Assembly: GCF_036898825.1 (NCBI RefSeq)
Contig: NZ_JARUND010000002.1
Location: 1,054,001 to 1,118,000 of the forward strand
Reading direction: 5' to 3'
Source of the DNA: Streptomyces sp. B21-083
Lineage (GTDB): Bacteria; Actinomycetota; Actinomycetes; Streptomycetales; Streptomycetaceae
DNA: 64,000 bases
Below, piece by piece: positions 53,799 to 62,656 of this stretch. How positions within the stretch are numbered: position 1 is the first letter of the stretch; each line of letters opens with the position of its first letter. The notes below the pieces were generated by a model. The model saw only the letters and a list, made by a program, of their open reading frames with translations, ran no database searches and had not been told where the DNA came from. Made by a program: the position numbers and the translations under genes.

Positions 53799-54434
53799 AT
53801 GAGGCATCCCGGGAGGCTCCCCCTGACGGTCAAGAACGAGGAACAGGGTGCTGGGCGCGGCATGCGCCGCGACGCGGTCCGCAACCGCCGCAAGCTCCTG
53901 GAAGCCGTGGGGGAAGCACTCAGGACCGAGCCCGGCGCGATGACCATGGCCGTCGTCGCGGAGCGGGCCAACCTGTCGCTGGCCACGGCCTACCGGTACT
54001 TCCCGTCGGTCGAGGAGCTCCTCAAGGCCTATCTGCTCGGCGTGATCGTCCAGCTGCGCAACTACAGCCACGACTGCCCCAAGACCGGCCCGGCCCTGTT
54101 CGAGGACGTGGTGCGGGAATGGGCTCGTCTGGTCCGCAGCTACGGCCCCGCCATGGTCCAGATCCGGTCGCGCACGGGCTTCCTCACCCGCCTGCGCGAC
54201 AACGACGAGGTGATCACCCCGGTCCGGGACGCCTGGGAGCGCCCCATTCGCAGTGTGATGCGGCACCTGGACGTGCCGGATGAGCATTTCGATCACGCGT
54301 TGTTCCTGTACAACGCCATGTTCGATCCACGCGAGATCCTGGACCTGATCAGCACCGGCCTCCCGGAGGAGGTAGCGATCAGCCGTTTGACGGCGGCCTA
54401 CTACGGGGCTCTCCAGGGCTGGGCAGGCGCCTGA
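53799..54434 (+). CDS. TetR-family transcriptional regulator
   Basis: About 211 residues from ATG 53799; ATG 53862 (MRRDAVRNRRKLLEAVGEAL) is nearly as likely, since homology begins there. The HTH reads MTMAVVAERANLSLATAYRYFPSVEELLKAYLLG. The C-terminal domain (YGPAMVQIRSRTGFLTRLRD to YYGALQGWAGA) should bind a small ligand. It stands between the aromatic cluster and the aminotransferase gene; which side it controls is not evident. A 15-bp-arm terminator follows. Confidence 0.83.
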   Translation: MRHPGRLPLTVKNEEQGAGRGMRRDAVRNRRKLLEAVGEALRTEPGAMTMAVVAERANLSLATAYRYFPSVEELLKAYLLGVIVQLRNYSHDCPKTGPALFEDVVREWARLVRSYGPAMVQIRSRTGFLTRLRDNDEVITPVRDAWERPIRSVMRHLDVPDEHFDHALFLYNAMFDPREILDLISTGLPEEVAISRLTAAYYGALQGWAGA

Positions 54435-54455
54435 GGTACACGATCGGCAGCCGGT

Positions 54456-54487
54456 GGGGGCGGCTCCCCCGCGGGGGAGCCGCCCCC
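54456..54487 (+). terminator. Strong terminator after TetR gene
   Basis: GGGGGCGGCTCCCCC (54456-54470) and its exact complement GGGGGAGCCGCCCCC (54473-54487) form a very GC-rich hairpin. Confidence 0.85.
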
Positions 54488-54649
54488 TCAGTACCAGGAA
54501 CCAACCACCCACGGCGTCTGCGGTGGGCTTCAGGCATGCCCACCGGCAGCGCGCATGCAGCGCGCCCACCGCGCACCCGCTCGGGCATGCGCAACCACCT
54601 ACCTCCGGCCGATCCAGCCGCGTCCCCACCCTTGAACCGCTCACCACGA

Positions 54650-54667
54650 TGTGAGAACGTTCTCGCA
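54650..54667 (+). promoter_or_regulatory. Palindromic operator before the aminotransferase gene
   Basis: TGTGAGAACGTTCTCGCA contains the perfect 12-bp palindrome GAGAACGTTCTC (54653-54664), CG-centred as in LacI-type sites, 32 bp before the start codon. Confidence 0.55.
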
Positions 54668-54698
54668 CTTTACATCCGTCGTGACCCCTGGAGATCGG

Positions 54699-55856
54699 AT
54701 GAGCGCCCTCCCCTCCCAAACGGCCAGTTCTCTCCCGGAACGCATCAGAGCAGCTTCGAGGCGGCCCAAAACACTGGGCGGTGCGGTGCCGGGCGCCATC
54801 TCTCTGGCCATGGGTGAACCGGACAGCAACACGCCGCAGCCAGTGGTGGAAGCTGCCGTCCGGGCGTTGCGCGCCGGTCGCACTCGTTACTCGCAGATCA
54901 CAGGGTCGCCGGATCTCCGGCAGGAGATCGCCTCCCACCTGGCGCGTTTCCAGGGCCTCGGGGTCGACCCGGCGAATGTCGTCGTCACTCACGGAGGCAG
55001 CGCCGGCCTCGCAGCCACCGCCCTCGCTTTGCTGAACCCGGGCGATCGAGTGCTGCTCCCCGAACCGACCTACTCCCTGTACGCGGACCACGCGGCCATG
55101 GCAGGGGCCAAGGTCGAGTGGATCTCCACGCGGCCTGACGGCTCCATCGACCTGAACAGACTCGCGGCGGCCGCAGCGGGAGCCCGCATGCTCATCCTGT
55201 GCAATCCCGTGAACCCCACCGGAATGGTGTTCTCCAAAGCCGATATCGAAGGAGTCGGCGCCATTCTCCGCGATCACCCCGACCTCTACCTCCTGTCGGA
55301 CGAGGCATACAGCGACATCGTCTTCGACGAGATCGCGTTCACCTCGGCATCTGAACTGATCTCCGTGCGGGACCGGGTGGTGCTCTCCGGCACGTTCTCC
55401 AAGTCGTACTCGATGACCGGCTGGCGCATCGGTTTCATCTGCGCCGCAGCCGCTGTCGCCGAAAAGATCAACCTCGTTCATCGGACGATCAACGGCCCTC
55501 TGAACACCTTCGTCCAGGACGCGGCCGTCGAGGCGCTACGCATTCCCGACAAAGATCTGCACGCACTCTCGGCGCGCTTCCAGCGGCGACGAGATCTCAT
55601 CATGCGGCACCTCGACGGACTCGACGCGGTGAGCGTCGTTCGGCCTCTCGGAGCGTTCTACGCATTCCCTCGTATCGACAGCGCCCTGTCCTCCGTCGAA
55701 CTCGCGCAACGGTTCGCCGTCGGAGGCGTGCTCGTACGCGCCGGGTCCGAATTCGGCCCGTCGGGCGAGGGGCACGTACGCCTGTCCTTCGCCACGGACG
55801 AGGCTGTACTCGAAGAGGGGCTGCGCCGCTTTACGCACGTCATCAACGCGCTTTAG
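54699..55856 (+). CDS. PLP-dependent class I/II aminotransferase
   Basis: Fold-type I aminotransferase of 385 residues: ISLAMGEPDSNTPQPV, YSQITGSPDLRQEIA, THGGSAGLAATALAL, ILCNPVNPTGMVFS, LLSDEAYSDIVFD and the PLP-lysine segment SGTFSKSYSMTGWRIGF. The final Arg region is RAGSEFGPSGEGHVRLSFA. It belongs with aspartate/aromatic-type aminotransferases; the amino donor is unknown. ATG 54699 with GGAG upstream. It is monocistronic and appears to be controlled through the palindromic operator at 54650; no intact regulator of matching type is adjacent, so control is probably from elsewhere. Confidence 0.87.
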   Translation: MSALPSQTASSLPERIRAASRRPKTLGGAVPGAISLAMGEPDSNTPQPVVEAAVRALRAGRTRYSQITGSPDLRQEIASHLARFQGLGVDPANVVVTHGGSAGLAATALALLNPGDRVLLPEPTYSLYADHAAMAGAKVEWISTRPDGSIDLNRLAAAAAGARMLILCNPVNPTGMVFSKADIEGVGAILRDHPDLYLLSDEAYSDIVFDEIAFTSASELISVRDRVVLSGTFSKSYSMTGWRIGFICAAAAVAEKINLVHRTINGPLNTFVQDAAVEALRIPDKDLHALSARFQRRRDLIMRHLDGLDAVSVVRPLGAFYAFPRIDSALSSVELAQRFAVGGVLVRAGSEFGPSGEGHVRLSFATDEAVLEEGLRRFTHVINAL

Positions 55857-56335
55857 CACCTGCCCCCTCGATTTCGATCACATATCAGCTCGGCCGACAG
55901 CGCGCATACACATGGACCCCGGAGATCTCGAGTGCGTCACAGAGGTCCCGAAGTCCGTGCTACCCAGCACCCCTTCCAGTGAAGAGCCAAGCTCTTTACC
56001 AAAAGTCGACGAGAAAGCGTTGACAGGCGGCACACCCGGCCCCATAGTCGACGCAACTGAGATTCGCTTCGCACTTCAGAGTGAGCCGCTCTGTTCGAAC
56101 GCAAGCACTCCCAGCCTCGGACCCTGCTCCGCGGGGCCAGCGCATCACGTAGGCCAGACGGGCCAACAAGGGCTGGCGCACACCTCAAGTGAAACCCCAA
56201 TCGCAAGCCGTTCGGCAGTGTTCGTAGGGATGAGTCCCCGATGACGGGAAGCTCTCAACGACTCCGTGCGCGACACGCCGCTCGCAGATCAACCGGCAGG
56301 CTCCGCTAGGCGGACGGCCGACGGAAGGAGTTCCC
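55857..56335 (+). promoter_or_regulatory. Long leader region of the second ABC operon, with promoter
   Basis: No gene. A near-consensus promoter lies at TTGACA (56020-56025), 17-bp spacer, CATAGT (56043-56048). AGTCGACG occurs on both sides (56004-56011 and 56046-56053), 42 bp apart, as a possible regulator site. The remaining 280 bp to the start codon form a long leader with no obvious riboswitch. Confidence 0.5.
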
Positions 56336-57643
56336 ATGGCTTCACGGTGGGTGAAGGGGGCTGGGGCCATGTTGGCCGTTGGCTCGCTCGTCACGCTCAG
56401 CGCCTGTAGCGGGTCCGGCGACTCGGGCGGTTCGAGTTCCGGCGGCAAGTCGGTGACGGTGGAGTTCTGGGGGGCGGCGGTCGGCCTCGACAAGTCCGTG
56501 GCGCTGTGGAACAAGTCGCACCCCGACATCAAGGTCAAGTACAGCCAGATCCCGGCGGGCAGCATCGGCGGCTACGCCAAGATGCAGAACGCGGTGAAGG
56601 CCGGCAACGCACCCTGTCTCGGACAGGTGGGCTACGACACCCTCTCGAACTTCATCGCCACCGGCGCGCTGGAGGACATCTCCCAGTACGCCGACGCCGG
56701 CAAGGACAAGTTCGTGCCGTGGACCTGGCAGATGTCCAGCGTCGGCGACAGGGTGTTCGGCATCCCGGTCGACACCGGGCCCATGGCGATGTACTACCGC
56801 ACCGACCTGTTCAAGAAGTACAAGATCTCGCCACCGAAGACCTGGGACGATTTCGCCGCGGCCGCGCAGAAGGTGCACAGCGCCAACCCCTCGGCCTACC
56901 TGACGACCACGCCGCAGGACGCCTATGACCTGGGGGCGCTGACCTGGCAGGCCGGAGGCAAGTGGTTCGGTACCGCGAACGACCGGTGGCAGGTGACCAT
57001 CGACAACCCGCAGACGAGCAAGGTCGCGCAGTACTGGCAGGGCCTGCTGGACAAGAAGCTGGTCACCAGTGACCCGATGCTGGACACGGCCTGGTTCAAG
57101 AAGGTGCAGGACGGGCAGCTGCTGTCGCTCGTCAGCGCCGTGTGGGCGGCTCCGCTGATCTCCAAGAACCTGCCCGAGCTGTCCGGCAAGTGGGCCGTGG
57201 CGCCCATGCCCCAGTGGTCCGCCGGGCAGCAGACGGCCGGTAACCGCGGAGGCTCGGCGACCGTGGTGCTCAAGGGCTGCGAACACCCGAAGGAAGCCAC
57301 GGAGTTCGCGACCTGGATGAGCACCGACAGCGACAGTGTCACCAATCTAATCAAGAACACGGGAATCTACCCGGCCGCGACGAGCGGACAGCAGCTGCCT
57401 GCCGTGGACCAGCCGTCGAAGTACTTCGGCGGACAGAACATCTACGACGTGTTCAAGACAGCGGCCGCGAACACGAGCACGGGCTGGGTGTGGGGCCCGA
57501 CGATGAGCCAGGTTCAGTCCGACATGAAGGACGGGCTCAAGAAGGCCGGAGCCGGACAGGGCACCATCCCGAAGACCGTGACCTCCGTCCAGGACAGCAC
57601 CGTCGCGGCCATGAAGAGCCAGGGGCTGAGCGTCGGGAAGTGA
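56336..57643 (+). CDS. Sugar-binding lipoprotein of second ABC importer
   Basis: Family 1 solute-binding protein, 435 residues. Lipoprotein signal ending LVTLSACSGSGD. Body features: VTVEFWGAAVGLDKSVALWNK, GYAKMQNAVKAGNAPCLGQVGYD, FGIPVDTGPMAMYYRTDLFKKY, GGSATVVLKGCEHPKEATEFATWM. It presents an unidentified sugar to the permeases encoded next. GGAGTT-type ribosome site precedes ATG 56336. A stem-loop after the stop separates it from the permease genes. Confidence 0.9.
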   Translation: MASRWVKGAGAMLAVGSLVTLSACSGSGDSGGSSSGGKSVTVEFWGAAVGLDKSVALWNKSHPDIKVKYSQIPAGSIGGYAKMQNAVKAGNAPCLGQVGYDTLSNFIATGALEDISQYADAGKDKFVPWTWQMSSVGDRVFGIPVDTGPMAMYYRTDLFKKYKISPPKTWDDFAAAAQKVHSANPSAYLTTTPQDAYDLGALTWQAGGKWFGTANDRWQVTIDNPQTSKVAQYWQGLLDKKLVTSDPMLDTAWFKKVQDGQLLSLVSAVWAAPLISKNLPELSGKWAVAPMPQWSAGQQTAGNRGGSATVVLKGCEHPKEATEFATWMSTDSDSVTNLIKNTGIYPAATSGQQLPAVDQPSKYFGGQNIYDVFKTAAANTSTGWVWGPTMSQVQSDMKDGLKKAGAGQGTIPKTVTSVQDSTVAAMKSQGLSVGK

Positions 57644-57664
57644 CGCGCGCGGAGAACGACGGCG

Positions 57665-57698
57665 GGCGCCCGGCGGCCTTCCTGACCTGCCGGGCGCC
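57665..57698 (+). terminator. Intercistronic stem-loop after the binding-protein gene
   Basis: Arms GGCGCCCGGC (57665-57674) and GCCGGGCGCC (57689-57698), loop 14 bases, in the 214-bp gap before the permease genes. It would favour more binding protein than permease. Confidence 0.6.
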
Positions 57699-57857
57699 GG
57701 CGCCGCAACTTCACACCCTCGGCCCCGACATGCGGGGGTCCGTCCTCCCCCGTGCCACCACCGCCCGCGCCCCCGCAGGGCGACGACCAGCCCGACCAGC
57801 ACCAACGACCAGCCGGTCCCTCCCTTCACGGGACCACTTCTCGAGCAAGGAGCAGAC

Positions 57858-58808
57858 ATGGCGACAAGAACGCCTGGCGACGCTCTCGCCCACCCCATCG
57901 CCGGCTCGGCAGCAAAGCGTATCCCCGGCCGTGGCCACACTCGTTCCGCGGTGCTCTTCCTGGCACCGTTCGGGCTGTTGTTTACGGCGATGTTGCTCGC
58001 ACCGATCGGCTACGCGGTGTACCAGAGCTTCTTCAGGACGCACCGCAGCGGCCTCGGACTGGGACCGTCGACGACTGTCTTCGCCGGGTTCGACAACTAC
58101 GTGACGGCTCTGCACGACAGCCGGTTCATGTCGTCGTTCCTGCGGGTGTTCACACTCGGCATCGTGCAGGTGCCGGTGATGCTGGGCCTGGCGCTCCTCC
58201 TGGCGCTGCTGCTGGACTCGCGTGGCGCCGTGTTCAAGAAGGTCTTCCGGCAGATCTACTTCTTGCCCTACGCGCTGCCGGGCGTGATCGCCGCGATCAT
58301 GTGGTCGTTCCTGTACGCACCGAGCGTCAGCCCGTTCACCGCTGCCCTGCGGCACGTCGGGCTCGAAGTGAACTTCCTGTCCGACGACCTCGTGCTCGCC
58401 TCGATCGGCAACATGATGACGTGGGCCTGGACCGGCTTCAACATGCTGATCATCTACTCGGCCTTGCAGGCGATCCCCGGCGAACTCACCGAAGCCGCTG
58501 TGATGGACGGCTGTTCCGGGTGGCGGGTCGCATGGCACGTGAAGATTCCCGCGGTACGGCCGGCGCTGATCCTCACCACGGTGTTCTCCATCATCGGCAC
58601 CGCCCAGCTGTTCAACGAGCCCGCGGTGCTGAGTCAGGTCGCCCCGACCGTCTCCCCCACCTACACGCCGATCCTGGCCACACAGCAGTCGGCGGACATC
58701 AACAACTATAACTACGCGGCCACCCAGTCGGTCATCCTCGCCCTGCTGACCTTCGTGCTGTCGTTCGGCTTCCTCAAGTTCACCCAGCGGAAGGGCACCT
58801 TCGCATGA
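57858..58808 (+). CDS. Sugar ABC transporter permease (MalF-like), second importer
   Basis: Membrane subunit of 316 residues with about six segments (first SAVLFLAPFGLLFTAMLLAPIG) and the EAA loop ELTEAAVMDGCSGWRVAWHV. Cytosolic basic N-terminus. AAGGAG precedes ATG 57858. Its stop overlaps the next ATG (ATGA). Confidence 0.88.
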   Translation: MATRTPGDALAHPIAGSAAKRIPGRGHTRSAVLFLAPFGLLFTAMLLAPIGYAVYQSFFRTHRSGLGLGPSTTVFAGFDNYVTALHDSRFMSSFLRVFTLGIVQVPVMLGLALLLALLLDSRGAVFKKVFRQIYFLPYALPGVIAAIMWSFLYAPSVSPFTAALRHVGLEVNFLSDDLVLASIGNMMTWAWTGFNMLIIYSALQAIPGELTEAAVMDGCSGWRVAWHVKIPAVRPALILTTVFSIIGTAQLFNEPAVLSQVAPTVSPTYTPILATQQSADINNYNYAATQSVILALLTFVLSFGFLKFTQRKGTFA

Positions 58809-59698
58809 CGACCGTCACTCCCACAGCAACACGTGCCGCCGCCGGGTCTCCCGGGCGACTGCGTACGTCATCGCTGGCCGGCCGGGCGGGCGTGTTCGCG
58901 GTCATGGCGCTCTTCGCCCTGTACACGCTCATCCCGGTCTGGTGGCTGCTGGTCACCGCGACGAAGAACAAGGGCTACCTGTTCACCACGAACGGGCTGT
59001 GGTTCTCCCACTTCGACCTGTGGACCAACATCCGTGATGTCTTCCAGGAACAGGACGGCATCTTCGCCCGGTGGCTGCTGAACAGCGCCCTCTACAGCTT
59101 CGGCGGCGCGGCGGTGAGCACGACACTGTCGGCCATGGCCGGGTACGCGCTGGCCAAGTACGCCTTCCGCGGTCGCGACCTGACCTTCAACGTCATCCTC
59201 GGCGCCGTCCTGATCCCGGACGTCATGTTCGCGCTGCCCCTGTACCTGATGTTCAGCCAGGTCCACCTCGTCAACACCTACTGGGCCGTCTTCCTGCCCA
59301 GCGTCGTCAGCCCGTTCGGGGTCTACCTGTCGCGCATCTACGCCGGAGCGTCGGTACCGGACGAACTGATCGAAGCCGCGCGACTCGACGGTGCTGGCGA
59401 GGCCCGGATCTTCTGGCGGGTCGCCATGCCGATCATGTCCCCCGCACTGGTCACCATCTTCCTGTTCCAGTTCGTCAGCATCTGGAACAACTACCTGCTG
59501 CCCCTGCTCATGCTCAACAGCGACGAACTTCAGCCGGTCACCGTCGGGCTGGCCAACTGGAGGGAAGGGGTGAACCAAGGCATCCCCTACAACATCACCA
59601 TCACCGGCGCGTTCCTCTCGGTGATCCCTCTGATCGTCGCGTTTCTCGTCCTGCAGCGGTTCTGGCGCTCCGGACTGGCCGCCGGGAGCGTGAAGTAG
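58805..59698 (+). CDS. Sugar ABC transporter permease (MalG-like), second importer
   Basis: Second membrane subunit, 297 residues, EAA loop ELIEAARLDGAGEARIFWRV, first segment GVFAVMALFALYTLIPVWWLLV. As in the first importer no ATPase gene follows, so the shared MsiK-type ATPase is assumed. Coupled by a 4-bp overlap to the previous permease gene. Confidence 0.88.
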   Translation: MTTVTPTATRAAAGSPGRLRTSSLAGRAGVFAVMALFALYTLIPVWWLLVTATKNKGYLFTTNGLWFSHFDLWTNIRDVFQEQDGIFARWLLNSALYSFGGAAVSTTLSAMAGYALAKYAFRGRDLTFNVILGAVLIPDVMFALPLYLMFSQVHLVNTYWAVFLPSVVSPFGVYLSRIYAGASVPDELIEAARLDGAGEARIFWRVAMPIMSPALVTIFLFQFVSIWNNYLLPLLMLNSDELQPVTVGLANWREGVNQGIPYNITITGAFLSVIPLIVAFLVLQRFWRSGLAAGSVK

Positions 59699-59810
59699 GC
59701 CTGCCCGCCCAGCATTCCGGCCGGCCACGCGGCTGAGCGGATATCCCCCACCGCCTCCCGCCTACGCGCGCTGCACCCGATCCCCTCGCACCCCTGGAGA
59801 CCTGACCCTG

Positions 59811-60800
59811 ATGGCCCTGCATCCCAGCATCTCCGCGCGACTCAGCCAGATCGAGGACCTCCTGTCCTGGCGCGAGGCACTCGCCGATCCGGCCGTGCAA
59901 CCTCGCCTGCAGGAATACCGGACCTGGAAGGCGGCAGCGGCACTGCCCTCCGTCGAAACCAGCGACGTGAGCATTCCCGGCCCCCACGGCCCGATAGCCG
60001 TCCGCGTCTACCGGCCGCCGTCAGCACCGCAGCGGCCTCGCCCTGGCCTGGTCTGGGTACACGGCGGCGGATGGGTCTTCGGCGATCTCGACATGCACGA
60101 GGCCGACTGGACCGCCCGCGAGGTGTGCGCCAGGGCCGACGTCGTGGTCGTGAACGTGGACTACCGGCTCGCGGTCGACGGCGTGACGTATCCAGTGCCG
60201 CACGACGACGTCGTGGCGGGCATCCGATGGGTGCGCGAGAACGCCGCGGTGCTCGGCATCGAACCGGCGCGGATCACCGTCGGTGGCGCGAGCGCGGGGG
60301 CGAACCTCGCCGCAGGAGCCGTACTTCGCCTGCGGGACGACGACAACTGGCTGCCCGCCACGCTGGTACTGGCCTATGCGACCATGCACGCCGTCTCGCC
60401 GCCCCTCGCGCCGGCGCTGGCCGAGGCATTCGCGCCATTGCCGCGCATGGTCCGGATCCTGCCGGAGGACGTGGCCGAGATGACGGCCAACTACCTGGGC
60501 GGCACGCCGGATCCGCACGGCTACGCCTTCCCCGCGGGCACCGTCCTGGACGGACTCTGTCCCACCCTGGTGCTCGACGCCGAGTACGACGATCTGCGCG
60601 CCAGCAGCGAGGCATTCGCGACTGCACTCGTGAAGTCGGGCGTACCCGTGCGGCAGGTCACAGTGCCCGGCGTACTGCACGGCTTCCTCAATCTGCCCAC
60701 TTCCCTGGAACCGGTGGACCACGCGCTCGCCGTCCTGGCCCAGACGGTGGCAACGGCTCATGCGGGAGAACTCGCGCCGGACCAGGGAGAACGCGAATGA
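59811..60800 (+). CDS. HSL-type alpha/beta hydrolase (esterase)
   Basis: Cytosolic esterase of the hormone-sensitive-lipase group, 329 residues. Oxyanion motif VWVHGGGWVFGD, second motif NVDYRLAVDG, nucleophile in VGGASAGANLAAG, acid in LVLDAEYDDLR, His in GVLHGFLNLP. There is no signal peptide, so it probably removes acyl groups from the imported sugar. Its stop overlaps the ATG of the TIM-barrel gene by 4 bp. Confidence 0.87.
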   Translation: MALHPSISARLSQIEDLLSWREALADPAVQPRLQEYRTWKAAAALPSVETSDVSIPGPHGPIAVRVYRPPSAPQRPRPGLVWVHGGGWVFGDLDMHEADWTAREVCARADVVVVNVDYRLAVDGVTYPVPHDDVVAGIRWVRENAAVLGIEPARITVGGASAGANLAAGAVLRLRDDDNWLPATLVLAYATMHAVSPPLAPALAEAFAPLPRMVRILPEDVAEMTANYLGGTPDPHGYAFPAGTVLDGLCPTLVLDAEYDDLRASSEAFATALVKSGVPVRQVTVPGVLHGFLNLPTSLEPVDHALAVLAQTVATAHAGELAPDQGERE

Positions 60801-61543
60801 CGGAGCGCCTGTACTCAGTTCAGCTCTATACGCTGCGCGACGGCATCACGACGGATCTCCCGGGGACGCTGGAGCGCGTCGCCGCGATGGGATTCGAGAA
60901 CGTGGAGTTGTGGAGGTTCGAGCAGTACCGAGACGAGTACCGGCGCGCGCTGTCTGAGACACGGCTGCGCCCGCTGAGCGCACACGCCGATCTCGTCGAC
61001 GGAGGCGGAGACGCTTCCGCGGTTGTCCGCGCGGCGGCCGAGCTCGGGATCGGCACGCTCATCGAACCGCGGATCGGCGCCGAGCGATGGACCACGCGCG
61101 GGGACATCGAAGCGGCGGCTGCGAGACTGAACGCCGTCGCGAGGCGTGCCCGGGACGAGGGCGTCACCATCGGGTACCACAACCACGACCACGAGGTCCG
61201 TCACGACTTCGACGGCAGGACCGGCCTCGAAGTCTTCGCGGAGGCGCTGGACGACGACGTCGTCCTGGAACTCGACACTTTCTGGGCCGAGGTCGGTGGT
61301 GCTTCCGCCGTGGAGTTGATCTCGCGGCTCGGAGCACGCGTCAAGTTCCTGCACGTCAAGGACGGCCCGTACACCACAACCCTCTCGGAGCAGCAGCCGG
61401 TCGGCCAGGGTGCGATGCCGGTGACCGACATCCTGAAGGCGGCACCGGAAGCGGTCCGCATCGTGGAACTGGACGACTACGCGGGCGACATGTTCGACGC
61501 CGTGCGGCAGAGCTTGCGTTATCTCATGGAGGTCGACCGATGA
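60797..61543 (+). CDS. Xylose-isomerase-like TIM-barrel protein (sugar isomerase/epimerase family)
   Basis: AP-endonuclease-2-fold protein of 248 residues. Likely metal ligands lie in SAHADLVDGG, LIEPRIGAERW, IGYHNHDHEVR, LELDTFWAEVGG, FLHVKDGP and RIVELDDYAGDM. The family includes sugar epimerases and isomerases and the TIM-barrel subunit of C-glycoside-cleaving enzymes. It is coupled by ATGA overlaps to the esterase gene before it and the oxidoreductase gene after it, so the three products probably act in sequence on one imported sugar. Confidence 0.83.
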   Translation: MTERLYSVQLYTLRDGITTDLPGTLERVAAMGFENVELWRFEQYRDEYRRALSETRLRPLSAHADLVDGGGDASAVVRAAAELGIGTLIEPRIGAERWTTRGDIEAAAARLNAVARRARDEGVTIGYHNHDHEVRHDFDGRTGLEVFAEALDDDVVLELDTFWAEVGGASAVELISRLGARVKFLHVKDGPYTTTLSEQQPVGQGAMPVTDILKAAPEAVRIVELDDYAGDMFDAVRQSLRYLMEVDR

Positions 61544-62634
61544 GCTCGAAGCGGGTGGGGGTCGGTGTCATCGGCGCCGGCGTCATCAGCCGGTACTACC
61601 TCGAGAACATGACGCGGTTCCCTGATCTGAACGTTGTCGCGGTAGCCGACCTCGACCAGGAACGCGCCGGTGCTGTTGCAGGTAAGTTCGGGCTGCGGTC
61701 CATGCTCGTCCACGAGCTCCTGACGTGCGACGACATCGAGATCGTGCTGAACCTCACCGTCCCCGCCGCCCACTTCGACGTGTCGGCCCGGATCCTCGCG
61801 AGCGGCAAGCACGTCTGGAGCGAGAAGCCCCTCGCCACCAGCCGTAGCGACGCACGGACACTGCTGGACGAGGCGGGCCGGCAAGGGCTTCGCGTGGCCT
61901 GCGCGCCGGACACGTTCCTCGGTGGTGCCCTGCAGACGGCACAACGAGCGGTCCTCGCGGGCCGCATCGGCGAACCGAAGAGCGCACTGGCGATCATGCA
62001 ATCCCCAGGACCGGAGGGCGCGCACCCGAATCCCGCCTTCTACTACGACCAGGGAGCCGGCCCGCTGCTGGACATGGGGCCTTACCACGTCACCGCGCTC
62101 GTGCAGACCATGGGCGCCGTCCGGCGCGTGAGTTCGGTTTCCTCAACCGCACGGGCCGTCAGGCGCGTCCTCGTCGGTGCGGACGCCGGGACCGAGTTCG
62201 ACGTGCGCGTACCGAGTCAGCACATGGCCCTTCTCGAGTTCGCCTCCGGCGCTCGGGCGACCCTCGTCACGAGCTTCGATTCGGGCATCCGCCGCGACCT
62301 CCTCGAACTCCACGGGACGCAAGCGTCACTGGAGGTGCCCAACCCCAACCGTTTCGAGGGAACGGGCAGGCTCGTCCCCTTTCACGCCGAGCCGGAAGAC
62401 GTACCCGCTGTCGGGTCCACGTGGGGCCGGGGAGTGGGGGTGCTGGAGCTCGCTCGCTCGATACGCGACGACGTATCGGAACGCGCCTCCGGCGCTCTCG
62501 CCTGCCACGTTCTCGACGTGCTCCTCGCCGTCGAGGAGGCGGCACGGGCCGGGGCACCGCTGACCCTCGAATCCACCGTGGCATCGCCGGCTCCCCTGGA
62601 CGAGGACTGGGACCCCACGGCCGCGACCCTCTAG
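61540..62634 (+). CDS. Gfo/Idh/MocA-family oxidoreductase, second
   Basis: NAD(P)-dependent sugar dehydrogenase-like protein, 364 residues. Rossmann start VGVGVIGAGVISRYYLENM, the EKP motif in SEKPLATSRSDA, and C-terminal GAGPLLDMGPYHVTAL. It belongs to a clade with PNPAFYYDQGAGP typical of actinomycete sugar dehydrogenases. Probably oxidises a hydroxyl of the imported sugar, partnering with the TIM-barrel protein. Overlaps the previous gene by 4 bp. Confidence 0.86.
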   Translation: MSSKRVGVGVIGAGVISRYYLENMTRFPDLNVVAVADLDQERAGAVAGKFGLRSMLVHELLTCDDIEIVLNLTVPAAHFDVSARILASGKHVWSEKPLATSRSDARTLLDEAGRQGLRVACAPDTFLGGALQTAQRAVLAGRIGEPKSALAIMQSPGPEGAHPNPAFYYDQGAGPLLDMGPYHVTALVQTMGAVRRVSSVSSTARAVRRVLVGADAGTEFDVRVPSQHMALLEFASGARATLVTSFDSGIRRDLLELHGTQASLEVPNPNRFEGTGRLVPFHAEPEDVPAVGSTWGRGVGVLELARSIRDDVSERASGALACHVLDVLLAVEEAARAGAPLTLESTVASPAPLDEDWDPTAATL

Positions 62635-62656
62635 AACGATCGAACAAGGAAGTTCA

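Noticed and set aside
55912..56244. 110-codon open frame in the leader of the second ABC operon
   Set aside because: Contains the predicted promoter, lacks a ribosome site and has no protein-like composition.
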